From Pseudomonas sp. QTF5 (GTDB lineage Bacteria > Pseudomonadota > Gammaproteobacteria > Pseudomonadales > Pseudomonadaceae), in contig NZ_AZRW02000006.1 of the NCBI RefSeq assembly GCF_000512695.2, positions 62,001 to 126,000 on the forward strand: a DNA stretch of 64,000 nt. Reading direction: 5' to 3'. The position numbers were made by a program, and so were the translations under genes. Shown in pieces: positions 17,703-25,805 of the stretch. Below the pieces are notes generated by a model. The model worked only from the letters and a program-made list of their open reading frames with translations. It was not told where the DNA came from and searched no databases. Positions within the stretch are counted from its first letter, which is position 1, and every line of letters starts with the position of its first letter.

Positions 17703-17741
17703 TATGGGCGAGCGGTGCGGCGATCCGACTGGCCCGCGAAG
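17703..17741. repeat. degenerate long REP arm
   Basis: The stretch GCGGTGCGGCGATCCGACT...CGCGAAG is a diverged single copy of the long arm, close to the DMT transporter start. It is open in frame with that gene but ends before the true ATG at 17774. Confidence 0.55.
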
Positions 17742-17773
17742 CTTTTGATCACAAGTTCCCAAGGGAATACCCC

Positions 17774-18703
17774 ATGACCCTCAGCACTCCGCTTTCCGGT
17801 GTCAATCAGCCCTTCAAAGGGATTCTGCTGATCGTCGTCGCCACCTTCCTGTTTTCCAGCCACGACGCTTTGTCGAAATACCTCTCGGGGTTCTATCCGG
17901 TGATCATGGTGGTCTGGGCCCGCTATGTGGTTCACACGTTACTGATGGCGGGGATTTTTCTGCCGCAGTCCGGGCTGCGTGTCCTACGGACCAAACGGCC
18001 ATTGCTGCAACTGCTGCGGGCGTTGTGCCTGCTGGGGACCAGTTTGCTGTTCACGACTGGTTTGCTGTTCATCCCGTTGGCCGAAGCCACGGCGGTGAAT
18101 TTTCTCGCACCGGTATTGGTGACGGCGCTGTCGGTACCACTGCTCGGTGAACAAGTGACGCGTGGGCAATGGCTGGCGGTGATTTGCGGATTTATCGGGG
18201 TGTTGATCATCGTCCATCCTGGCGGCGAGTTGTTCACGCCAGCGGTGTTGCTGCCGTTCTGCTCGGCGCTGTTTTTCTGCTTCTATCAGTTGCTCACCCG
18301 TAAGCTCAGCGAAATCGACAGCCCGACCACCAGCAATTTTTTCGCCGGGCTATGCAACACGTTGGTGATGAGCGCGCTGGTGCCATTCTTCTGGCAAGTC
18401 CCAAGCCTTGGTCATGGTTTTTTGATGGTGGCGCTGGGGGCGTGCGGGATGACGGCGCATCTGTTTCTGACTCAGGCCTTCCGTCACGCCGCGCCCGCGT
18501 TGTTGGCGCCGTTCGGCTATTGCCAGATCGTCTTTGCAGGTTTGCTGGGTTGGTTACTGTTTTCTCACACGCCGACCCTGACCACAGTGGTCGGGATCGC
18601 GGTGATTTGTTGCAGCGGGTTGGCGGCAGCGTGGCAACAACGAAGGGTAGGAGAGGGCAGGCCTGGAATCAGGCCTGCCGAAGGAAGGGATTTCAGTCGG
18701 TGA
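17774..18703 (+). CDS. DMT-family (EamA) transporter
   Basis: The 309-residue product is read from ATG 17774, preceded by AAGGGAA. Upstream in-frame codons run through a degenerate REP arm and are not coding. It has ten predicted helices in two EamA repeats, with the first-repeat motif ATFLFSSHDALSKYL and RYVVHTLLMAG. It follows the IclR gene and ends 11 bp inside the 3' end of the convergent MFS gene. A role in uptake or efflux of a metabolite linked to the quinate/shikimate region is possible but unproven. Confidence 0.85.
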   Translation: MTLSTPLSGVNQPFKGILLIVVATFLFSSHDALSKYLSGFYPVIMVVWARYVVHTLLMAGIFLPQSGLRVLRTKRPLLQLLRALCLLGTSLLFTTGLLFIPLAEATAVNFLAPVLVTALSVPLLGEQVTRGQWLAVICGFIGVLIIVHPGGELFTPAVLLPFCSALFFCFYQLLTRKLSEIDSPTTSNFFAGLCNTLVMSALVPFFWQVPSLGHGFLMVALGACGMTAHLFLTQAFRHAAPALLAPFGYCQIVFAGLLGWLLFSHTPTLTTVVGIAVICCSGLAAAWQQRRVGEGRPGIRPAEGRDFSR

Positions 18704-20030
18704 CGGTAGGAATCTTGCGCGGTGCCATGAAGTACATCCAGGTCAGCGCGATGAAGTACATCGCCGGAATCATGGTGAACAGCACGGTGTAGTTGTTGTT
18801 GGTGACCGTCAGAATGTGGCCGACCAACTGGGTCATGAACATCCCGCCGATCGCCGCGCACATTCCGCCGAAGCCGAACACCGTACTCATCATGTGCTTG
18901 GGCGTGTAGTCCATCACCAGGCTCCAGATGTTCGCGGTCCAGGCCTGGTGAGCACCGATGGCCAGGGAGATGGCAAACACCGCGAGCCACAGGCTGCTCG
19001 AACCAGCGGCCATGACCACGCCGATGATGCAGCAGGCGAACAGGAACATGGACATCAGTCGCGCCCTGATCGGGTTGACTCCGCGACCGATCAGGAACGA
19101 AGACAGGATCCCGCCGCCGACACTGCCGAAGTCGGCCGTCAGGTAGATGATGATCAGCGGGATACCCATCTGGGTCACGTTGATCCCCAGGTTGTATTGC
19201 TGATTGAGGAACGGCGGCAGCCAGTACAGGTAGAACCAGAACACCGGCGCGGTGATCGAGTAGGCCAGGGCGAAGGCCCAGGTGCCACGCATGCGCAGGA
19301 TTCGCGAAAACGGCACGCGGGATTGTTCCGGCTCGACTTCCTTCTGGATGTAGTCCAGTTCCGATTGTTTGACGCTTGGGTGATCTTCCGGGTTGAAGTA
19401 CTTCAGACCCCAGAACAGCAACCAGATGCCGCCCAGTGCCGCCATGCACAGGAACGCGGCTTGCCAGCCCCAGGCGTGAAGAATCAGCGGCAGCAACATA
19501 GGCGTGAACATCGCGCCGACGTTGGTCCCGGCGTTGAAGATGCCGGTGGCTACGGCGCGCTCGCCGGCAGGGAACCACAAGCGGGTGGTTTTCACGCAGG
19601 CCGGATAATTCGCCGCTTCAGTCAAACCGAGAATGAACCGGCAGACCATGAAGCCCACCGCCGAAGTGGCCAGGCCGTGAGCGCCGGTGGCCAGGCTCCA
19701 GAGCAGCACCGCGCAGAAGAACACGCGTTTGACGCCGACCCGGTCGATCAACCGGCCCTGCAGCACGAAGCCGATGGCGTAGCCGACCTGAAACCAGAAG
19801 TTGATGTTGGCGTAGTCCATCGCCGTCCAGCTCATTTCCTTGGCCAGGATCGGCTGCATGACGCCCAGGGCGGCGCGGTCGATGTAGTTCAGGGTGGTGG
19901 CGAAAAACACCAGCGCCAGCATCCCCCAACGGGTTTTTCCGACGGCCATGGCGCCGCGGATTTTGTCGCCGATACCGCCAGTGGCGACGCCCATGGCGGG
20001 AGCTACGCGAGAGCTTTGAGAAGGAATCAT
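18693..20030 (-). CDS. MFS transporter (ACS/ExuT-like)
   Basis: The 445-residue product starts at MIPSQSSRV (ATG 20030). It has twelve predicted helices, the MFS A-loop motif GRLIDRVGVKRVF after helix 2 and the LNYIDRAALGVMQP opening typical of the anion:cation symporter group that imports sugar acids and aromatic acids. Divergent from quiC with a 493-bp gap, it is a good candidate importer for quinate, shikimate or a related acid. Its 3' end overlaps the convergent DMT gene by 11 bp. Confidence 0.85.
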   Translation of the reverse strand: MIPSQSSRVAPAMGVATGGIGDKIRGAMAVGKTRWGMLALVFFATTLNYIDRAALGVMQPILAKEMSWTAMDYANINFWFQVGYAIGFVLQGRLIDRVGVKRVFFCAVLLWSLATGAHGLATSAVGFMVCRFILGLTEAANYPACVKTTRLWFPAGERAVATGIFNAGTNVGAMFTPMLLPLILHAWGWQAAFLCMAALGGIWLLFWGLKYFNPEDHPSVKQSELDYIQKEVEPEQSRVPFSRILRMRGTWAFALAYSITAPVFWFYLYWLPPFLNQQYNLGINVTQMGIPLIIIYLTADFGSVGGGILSSFLIGRGVNPIRARLMSMFLFACCIIGVVMAAGSSSLWLAVFAISLAIGAHQAWTANIWSLVMDYTPKHMMSTVFGFGGMCAAIGGMFMTQLVGHILTVTNNNYTVLFTMIPAMYFIALTWMYFMAPRKIPTVTD

Positions 20031-20431
20031 GTGTATGTGCCATCCGTTCAATGACTGACAAGCGAGGCTTGTCGGGACTTCAAGGGCGCGTGATCAATCC
20101 ACGGCGCCAGGCGCGGGTGTGATTGATCGGCTGAGGTGTTTTCGTCGGGCTGACGACAACGCGTTATTCAGCGAGCGGCACGGTTCGGGCGAGAGGGCGC
20201 AAGGTTCGGATGGATGCCAGGTACGGCGTGAGGGCGGTGGAGCAAGCAAACAAGGCGTTGAATGAGCGCATGAGCGTGTACCCGTTTTTTGAAATTTTTA
20301 TGTGGTGTTCAGGGTCTTTGGTAACCGAGTCCATGGGGTTGTGACCGGACTCAATGTGGTGTCGATGTTGCGCAGTGGACGAAAAATCGTCAATTCGCCA
20401 ACTGCCATTGTGTTCGATAATCGCCCGCAAA
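20031..20431. other. intergenic region with two inverted repeats upstream of the MFS gene
   Basis: No gene is seen here. GACAAGC (20057-20063) is inverted as GCTTGTC (20067-20073) in the MFS leader. GATCAATC (20092-20099) is inverted as GATTGATC (20121-20128), about 65-95 bp upstream of the MFS start. The latter could be an operator for the nearby IclR or another regulator; the former could be a leader hairpin. Confidence 0.4.
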
Positions 20432-20453
20432 ACTAACCGGGTAGTACACTTTG
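20432..20453 (+). promoter_or_regulatory. quiC promoter with candidate TetR operator
   Basis: The block opens with ACTAACCGGGTAGTACACTT. It contains the near-palindrome ACTAAC-CG-GGTAGT overlapping a -10-like TACACT (20445-20450), 73 bp upstream of quiC. Seventeen of 22 positions match the block upstream of aroQ (24638-24659, opposite strand) in the same orientation relative to transcription. Confidence 0.6.
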
Positions 20454-20523
20454 AATTGCTGTGTGGATTCGTCAAGCCAATAATTTGCCCAACAAGAATG
20501 TCCCCACCACCGGGAGTCGACAC

Positions 20524-22425
20524 ATGCAGCGTTCCATTGCCACCGTTTCCTTGAGCGGCACCCTGCCGGAAAAACTCGAAGCCATCGCCGCCGCCGGTTT
20601 TGACGGGGTGGAGATTTTCGAGAATGACCTTCTCTACTACGACGGCAGCCCGCGGGAAATCAAACAGATGTGCGCCGATCTCGGGATCGCCATCACGCTG
20701 TTTCAACCCTTTCGGGATTTCGAAGGTTGCCGCCGCGATCGTCTGCCACGCAATCTGGAGCGGGCCGAGCGCAAGTTCGATTTGATGCAGGAGCTGGGCA
20801 CCGACCTGGTGCTGGTGTGCAGCAACGCCTCGGCCGATTCCATCAGTGATGAGCAGATTCTGGTCGACGACTTGCGTCTGCTGGCCGAACGGGCCGGTAG
20901 TCGTGGCCTGCGGATCGGCTATGAAGCGCTGGCCTGGGGCCGGCATGTGAACACCTGGCAACAGGTATGGAACATCGTTCGCCAGGCTGATCATCCGAGC
21001 CTCGGCGTGTTGCTGGACAGTTTTCATACGCTGTCGCTCAAGGGCGACCCGAGCGCCATCGCCGAGATTCCCGGCGACAAGATCTTCTTCGTGCAAATGG
21101 CCGACGCGCCGATCCTGGCCATGGATGTGCTGGAGTGGAGCCGACACTTTCGCTGTTTCCCGGGCCAGGGCGAATTCGATCTGCCGGGTTTTCTCGCGCC
21201 AATCATCAAGAGTGGCTACACCGGGCCGCTGTCGCTGGAGATCTTCAACGACGGCTTCCGCGCCGCACCGCCAAGGGCCAACGCCGCCGACGGTTTACGT
21301 TCGTTGCTGTATCTGGAAGAGAAAACCCGCGAGCGTCTGGAACAGGAAGCCACGCCCGCAACCAATCGCGACATTCTGTTCGACACCCCCAGCGCCAGCG
21401 AATACAACGGCATCGAGTTTCTTGAATTCGCGGTGGATGAAAGCCTTGGCGCCAAGCTGGCCCATTGGCTTGAGCGGCTGGGTTTCGTCAAGGCCGGGCA
21501 GCACCGTTCCAAGAGTGTCAGCCTGTTGCGTCAGGGCGATATCAACCTGATCCTCAACTCCGAGCCTTATTCGTTCGCTCACAGTTTTTTCGAAGCCCAC
21601 GGTCCGTCGCTGTGCGCCACCGCCGTGCGAGTCAAGGACAGCGCCAGTGCGCTGGCGCGTGCCGTGGCTTACAAAGGCCAGCCGTATCGAGGGCTCGTAG
21701 GCCCCAACGAGCTTGAACTGGCAGCGGTGCGTGCGCCGGACGGCAGCCTGATTTACCTGGTGGACAAGGACGCCGACGTCTACGGCACCGACTTCAATCT
21801 GCAACCGACGGCCGTTGTCAGCGGTGGCCTCAAGCGCATCGACCACATGGCGATGGCGCTGCCGGCCGACAGCCTCGACAGTTGGGTGCTGTTCTATAAA
21901 AGCCTGCTGGATTTCGAAGCCGACGATGAAGTGGTTCTACCCGACCCGTATGGCTTGGTGAAGAGCCGTGCATTGCGCAGCCGTTGCAGTTCGATCCGCC
22001 TGCCGCTGAACATTTCCGAGAACCGCAATACCGCCATCTCACACGCACTGTCGAGTTATCGCGGTTCCGGCGTGCATCACATCGCTTTCGATTGCGACGA
22101 CATCTTTGCCGAAGTCAGCCGCGCGAAGGAGGCGGGCGTGCCGCTGCTGGATATCCCGCTCAACTACTACGATGACCTCGCCGCGCGGTTCGATTTCGAC
22201 GATGAGTTCCTCAGTGAGCTGGCCTATTTCAACGTGCTCTACGACCGCGATGCTCAGGGCGGCGAGCTGTTTCATGTGTACACCGAGCCGTTCGAAGGAC
22301 GGTTCTTCTTTGAAATCATCCAGCGCAAAAATGGCTATGCGGGTTACGGCGCAGCCAACGTGGCAGTGCGACTGGCGGCCATGGCTAAATCGCGAAGTGG
22401 TGGCGTACGTCAGGCAAAGTTGTAG
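20524..22425 (+). CDS. quiC: 3-dehydroshikimate dehydratase, two-domain QuiC type
   Basis: The 633-residue product starts at MQRSIATVSL (ATG 20524). The N-terminal half (about 1-275) is a sugar-phosphate isomerase/AP-endonuclease-like TIM barrel with the metal ligands E134, D165, Q191 and E239. The C-terminal half (about 295-620) is a VOC/4-hydroxyphenylpyruvate dioxygenase-like module that keeps the H441-H519-E597 metal triad. This is the fused architecture known for Pseudomonas QuiC, in which the N-terminal domain converts 3-dehydroshikimate to protocatechuate. The role of the HPPD-like half is not established. The divergent MFS, downstream TetR, AroE-type and AroQ genes complete a catabolic module. 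Confidence 0.92.
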   Translation: MQRSIATVSLSGTLPEKLEAIAAAGFDGVEIFENDLLYYDGSPREIKQMCADLGIAITLFQPFRDFEGCRRDRLPRNLERAERKFDLMQELGTDLVLVCSNASADSISDEQILVDDLRLLAERAGSRGLRIGYEALAWGRHVNTWQQVWNIVRQADHPSLGVLLDSFHTLSLKGDPSAIAEIPGDKIFFVQMADAPILAMDVLEWSRHFRCFPGQGEFDLPGFLAPIIKSGYTGPLSLEIFNDGFRAAPPRANAADGLRSLLYLEEKTRERLEQEATPATNRDILFDTPSASEYNGIEFLEFAVDESLGAKLAHWLERLGFVKAGQHRSKSVSLLRQGDINLILNSEPYSFAHSFFEAHGPSLCATAVRVKDSASALARAVAYKGQPYRGLVGPNELELAAVRAPDGSLIYLVDKDADVYGTDFNLQPTAVVSGGLKRIDHMAMALPADSLDSWVLFYKSLLDFEADDEVVLPDPYGLVKSRALRSRCSSIRLPLNISENRNTAISHALSSYRGSGVHHIAFDCDDIFAEVSRAKEAGVPLLDIPLNYYDDLAARFDFDDEFLSELAYFNVLYDRDAQGGELFHVYTEPFEGRFFFEIIQRKNGYAGYGAANVAVRLAAMAKSRSGGVRQAKL

Positions 22426-22528
22426 GAAAATCGTAAACACGGGTACAAAACTGCTGCCTCGCGACTTCCTTCACTGTGCGCGGCAGCCCATAATCGCCAG
22501 CTTGTGCAGTGATGGCCGTGAGCCCGCA

Positions 22529-23206
22529 ATGACAATAATTTCAGAACTCTCCGTAGTGCCCGAAAAGCCAATTGCCGAGCCTCGCAAGAGTCGTAAGAAC
22601 AACCCGGAAAAGACCCGCGAGAACATCCTTCAAGAGGCCATTGTCGAGTTCGTTCAGCAGGGGCTTTCCGGTGCGCGCGTCGATGCAATCGCCGAGCGCA
22701 TTCACACCTCAAAACGCATGATCTATTACTACTTCGGCAGTAAGGAACAGCTCTACGTCGAGGTGCTGGAGAAACTCTACGGAGATATCCGCAGCACCGA
22801 AAACCGTTTGCACCTGGCAGAACTGGCGCCGGTGGAAGCGATTCGGCGCTTGGTGGAGTTCACTTTCGATCACCATGATCGCAACGTCGATTTTGTGCGT
22901 ATCGTCAGCATCGAGAACATTCACAACGCCGAGTATGTGAAGCGTTCCGATGCGATCAAGGCGATGAACAACACCATCCTCGATTCACTGGGCGAGATCT
23001 TGCGTCGCGGGGGCGCAGAGGGTGTATTCCGCAGCGGTCTCGATCCGCTGGATGTGCATCTGCTGATCAGCTCGTTTTGCTTCTATCGCGTGTCGAACCG
23101 TCATACCTTCAGTGAGATCTTTCAGATCGACTTGCCGGACGAAAGCATCAAGCAGCGTCATAGGGAGATGATTTGCGAGTCGGTTTTGCGGTATTTGCAG
23201 GCCTGA
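22529..23206 (+). CDS. TetR/AcrR family regulator
   Basis: The 225-residue product is read from ATG 22529 (MTIISELSVV). A charged N-terminal extension precedes the TetR HTH at about residues 27-75 (TRENILQEAIVEFVQQGLSGARVDAIAERIHTSKRMIYYYFG shown by its ends). The ligand-binding domain matches the TetR_C group seen in regulators of aromatic catabolism. It lies between quiC and aroE-aroQ. The near-identical near-palindromic blocks in the quiC and aroQ promoters are the obvious candidate operators for it, so it is probably a quinate/dehydroshikimate-responsive repressor; this is inferred. Confidence 0.88.
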   Translation: MTIISELSVVPEKPIAEPRKSRKNNPEKTRENILQEAIVEFVQQGLSGARVDAIAERIHTSKRMIYYYFGSKEQLYVEVLEKLYGDIRSTENRLHLAELAPVEAIRRLVEFTFDHHDRNVDFVRIVSIENIHNAEYVKRSDAIKAMNNTILDSLGEILRRGGAEGVFRSGLDPLDVHLLISSFCFYRVSNRHTFSEIFQIDLPDESIKQRHREMICESVLRYLQA

Positions 23207-23208
23207 CC

Positions 23209-23275
23209 CGTGGCGAGGGGGCTTGTCGGAACGCCGCACCGCCCCGTTGGGCTGCGAAGCAGCCCTCAGATCTTT
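23209..23275 (+). repeat. GTGGCGAGGG-type REP remnant with terminator-like hairpin
   Basis: GTGGCGAGGGGGCTTG (23211-23226) is a single-sided copy of the second REP family. It ends in the hairpin GGGCTGC-GAA-GCAGCCC (23249-23265), followed by TCAGATCTTTT, which may terminate the TetR transcript. Confidence 0.5.
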
Positions 23276-23281
23276 TAAACC

Positions 23282-24136
23282 TCAACCATTCATGCTCTGA
23301 AAATGCGCCAGCATCCGCTGAGCATCCGGCACCACGCCGCTGAACAGTTCAAACGCCTTCACCGCCTGAAACACCGCCATGTTGCCGCCATCCAGAGTCC
23401 GGCAACCCAACGCGCGAGCGTTGCGCAGCAGTTCGGTTTCCAGCGGGAAGTAAACAATCTCCGCGACCCACAACTGCGCCCGAAGCAGCTCTACCGGTAC
23501 TGGCATGCCCGGCAGCTTTTTCATGCCCATCGGCGTGGTATTCACCAGCCCGTCTGCCTGGCCCAACGTGCCTGGCAAATCATGCCCGGCCACGGCTCGA
23601 CCGAAACCAAAATGCTGATTGAGATTATTCGCCAACGACTGAGCGCGACTTTGGTCCACATCGAAAATGCTCAGCAGCTGTACGCCTTCGCTCAATAGCG
23701 CGTGGGCCACTGCCGCGCCTGCGCCACCGGCGCCCATTTGCACCACACGATCACGGGCAACGTCCTTCAGGCCACGGCGAAAGCCTTCGGCAAAACCCAG
23801 GCAATCGGTGTTGTGGCCGATGCGCTTACCGTCCTTCAGCACCACCGTATTCACCGCGCCAATACCGCGGGCTTCCGGCGACAATTCGTCAAGTAACGGG
23901 ATGATCGTCTGCTTGCACGGGAAGGTGATATTCAGCCCGGTGAAATTCATCCGTTCGGCGGCCATCAGCAGGTCGGGCAGGGCGCCGCTGTCGAGTTTCA
24001 ATTGATCCAGATCGATCAACCGATACAGGTAACGCAAACCCTGCGCATCGCCTTCATGCTCGTGCAGCGCGGGGGTGCGGGAAGCCTGAATGCCGGCACC
24101 GATCAGCCCGGCCAATACCACGGTGTTCTGTGTCAT
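23282..24136 (-). CDS. aroE: quinate/shikimate dehydrogenase, AroE type
   Basis: The 284-residue product is read from MTQNTVVLAG (ATG 24136). Longer upstream frames overlap aroQ and lack support. The substrate-binding loop GLNITFPCKQ holds the catalytic Lys, and HNTDCLGF holds its partner Asp. The cofactor loop is MGAGGAGAAVAHAL. The NITFPCKQ form and the DVDQSRAQ segment after beta2 (acidic residue, favouring NAD+) resemble catabolic QsuD/Ael1-type quinate/shikimate dehydrogenases more than the biosynthetic, NADP-dependent AroE. Five bp behind aroQ in the same operon, it probably oxidises shikimate (and quinate) to dehydro compounds. Confidence 0.88.
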   Translation of the reverse strand: MTQNTVVLAGLIGAGIQASRTPALHEHEGDAQGLRYLYRLIDLDQLKLDSGALPDLLMAAERMNFTGLNITFPCKQTIIPLLDELSPEARGIGAVNTVVLKDGKRIGHNTDCLGFAEGFRRGLKDVARDRVVQMGAGGAGAAVAHALLSEGVQLLSIFDVDQSRAQSLANNLNQHFGFGRAVAGHDLPGTLGQADGLVNTTPMGMKKLPGMPVPVELLRAQLWVAEIVYFPLETELLRNARALGCRTLDGGNMAVFQAVKAFELFSGVVPDAQRMLAHFQSMNG

Positions 24137-24141
24137 GACGC

Positions 24142-24582
24142 TTAACCTTCCAAACGTTGGCTGAAATGCTCCAGCGCCAAACGATAGCCGTGGCTGCCGA
24201 AACCGCACATGACCGCGGTGGCGATGGACGAAACAAAGGAGTGATGCCGGAAGGGTTCGCGGGCATGGACGTTGGACAGGTGTACTTCGATCACCGGCAG
24301 TTCGCTGGCGACCAAGGCATCGCGAATGGCGACCGAGGTGTGAGTCCACGCGGCCGGGTTGATGACGATCCCGGCGCAGCGGCCACGGGCGGCGTGAATC
24401 CAGTCGAGCAGTTCGCCTTCATGGTTGGTCTGACGAAATTCCACTGTCAGGCCGAATTCTTCGGCAGCACGACCGCACAACGCTGAAATGTCCGCCAGGG
24501 TTTCGTGACCATAAGTCGCCGGTTCACGGGTGCCCAGCAGGTTCAGGTTCGGGCCGTTGAGCACCAGAACGATAGGGGACAT
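24142..24582 (-). CDS. aroQ: type II 3-dehydroquinate dehydratase
   Basis: The 146-residue product is the usual length and starts at [17 protein letters not shown]. The catalytic Tyr sits in the flexible loop [11 protein letters not shown], the Asn and His in [10 protein letters not shown], and the substrate-binding Arg/Ser in [16 protein letters not shown]. Type II enzymes interconvert 3-dehydroquinate and 3-dehydroshikimate. Coupling to an AroE-type dehydrogenase five bp downstream and a promoter block shared with quiC point to the catabolic direction. It is probably a paralogue of the housekeeping aroQ usually found with accB; this is inferred. Confidence 0.93.
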   Translation of the reverse strand: MSPIVLVLNGPNLNLLGTREPATYGHETLADISALCGRAAEEFGLTVEFRQTNHEGELLDWIHAARGRCAGIVINPAAWTHTSVAIRDALVASELPVIEVHLSNVHAREPFRHHSFVSSIATAVMCGFGSHGYRLALEHFSQRLEG

Positions 24583-24637
24583 CGGGTCTCTCCACATATT
24601 ATTTTTGGCATTGGCCGAGGTTTTCAGCCTGTGGGGA

Positions 24638-24674
24638 GAAATTGTACTAACTGGTTAATAAGGTCAATTGAAGA
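24638..24674 (-). promoter_or_regulatory. aroQ promoter with candidate TetR operator
   Basis: On the minus strand a -35-like TTGACC is followed by ATTAACCAGTTAGTACAATT. This contains ATTAAC-CA-GTTAGT overlapping the -10-like TACAAT (24646-24641), 58 bp upstream of aroQ. It matches the quiC block at 17 of 22 positions. Confidence 0.62.
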
Positions 24675-24759
24675 GGACGTCAGGCCTGGATTATTTGTGC
24701 GGTGATCGGACAGATACAAAGGATCGCAGCCTTCGGCAGCTCCAACAGGGGCGATCTTT

Positions 24760-25671
24760 TCAGCGCGGCAGATGCTCAACCAGAAAATCGATAAACGCTC
24801 TTAGCCGCAACGGCACATGGCGGCTTTGCGGGTACAGCAGAGTGAAGGGGCGGGAGCGTCCGCCATAGGGCTTGAGCACTTCCACCAGCGAACCGTCCGA
24901 CAGTTCCTTTTCGACGATGAAGCGATAGGTTTGAAAGATTCCTGCGCCGCTTTTTGCCAGCGTCACGCCGCCCAATACATCATCGGAACAGCAGTAATTA
25001 CCCTCGGCCAAAATCTCCAGCGGCACGCCGTTGTCGTTGAACAACCAGGCAATCCGCCGGCCGCTGCTGGGCAGTTCGTACTGAATGCATTCGTGCTGAG
25101 CCAAGTCATCCAGGGTCTGCGGAGTGCCGGCGCGCTTCAGGTAATCAGGGCTGGCAATCATCACCAGCGCGGCATCCTCCAACGGCCGGGCAATCAGCCC
25201 GGAGTCGGGAATGGCCCGCACACGGATTGCCATGTCATAGCCTTCACCGACGAAATCGATGTTGCGATTGCTGATGTGCACCTCGACTTTCACGGCGGGA
25301 AAGCGCGCCCGAAACGCAGGCAACAAGGGCAGGATGCGATGGTGGGCATAGGTCGTGGGAATACTGATGCGCAAGGTGCCGGAAGGTTCTTGCTGCTGCC
25401 CCATCACCTCGCGCTGGGCCTCGACCAGTTGTGCGAGAGCCTCGCGACACTCCTCGAAATAACGCCGGCCACTGTCAGTCAGCTTGACGCTACGGGTGGT
25501 ACGCGCAAACAGCCGCACACCCAAACGTTCTTCCATGCGCGACACCGAGCGGCTGACAGCGGCCGGGGTCACCCCCGCCACCTGAGCCGCGGCGGTAAAG
25601 CTGCTGGCTTCGGCGGCCAGGCAAAACAGTTCGATGCTGCCTAATTGAAGATCGTCGAAATGTCGTTGCAT
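24760..25671 (-). CDS. LysR family transcriptional regulator
   Basis: The 303-residue product has an N-terminal LysR HTH (about residues 10-68: FCLAAEASSFTAAAQVAGVTP, then VSRSVSRMEERLGVRLFARTTRSV) and a periplasmic-binding-protein-like effector domain. It belongs to the broad DsdA/CrgA-like LTTR clade with the TLRISIPTTYA start of the sensor domain. It lies about 180 bp upstream of aroQ on the same strand, separated by the aroQ promoter. The target is unknown and is not necessarily the quinate genes, because the aroQ block matches quiC better explained by the TetR. Confidence 0.88.
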   Translation of the reverse strand: MQRHFDDLQLGSIELFCLAAEASSFTAAAQVAGVTPAAVSRSVSRMEERLGVRLFARTTRSVKLTDSGRRYFEECREALAQLVEAQREVMGQQQEPSGTLRISIPTTYAHHRILPLLPAFRARFPAVKVEVHISNRNIDFVGEGYDMAIRVRAIPDSGLIARPLEDAALVMIASPDYLKRAGTPQTLDDLAQHECIQYELPSSGRRIAWLFNDNGVPLEILAEGNYCCSDDVLGGVTLAKSGAGIFQTYRFIVEKELSDGSLVEVLKPYGGRSRPFTLLYPQSRHVPLRLRAFIDFLVEHLPR

Positions 25672-25764
25672 GATTGATTACACCGGGAATCAAATGAAAT
25701 GCCAGTGGCTGTATTTATCAAATCAGGGCGCACAAATACAGGGCGTTTCAATCGCCCACAAAAA

Positions 25765-25783
25765 AGCCGTCCTGTGGACGGCT
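25765..25783 (-). terminator. rho-independent terminator of trmA
   Basis: The hairpin AGCCGTCC/GGACGGCT has a 3-nt loop and is followed on the minus strand by a T-run (read as AAAAAA at 25760-25765). It lies just after the trmA stop. Confidence 0.85.
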
Positions 25784-25805
25784 GATTTGTATATGGAGGC
25801 TGCGA

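Noticed and set aside
24137..24349. N-terminal extension of the AroE-type protein
   Set aside because: The extra 71 codons overlap aroQ in another frame, and the conserved AroE start is at 24136.
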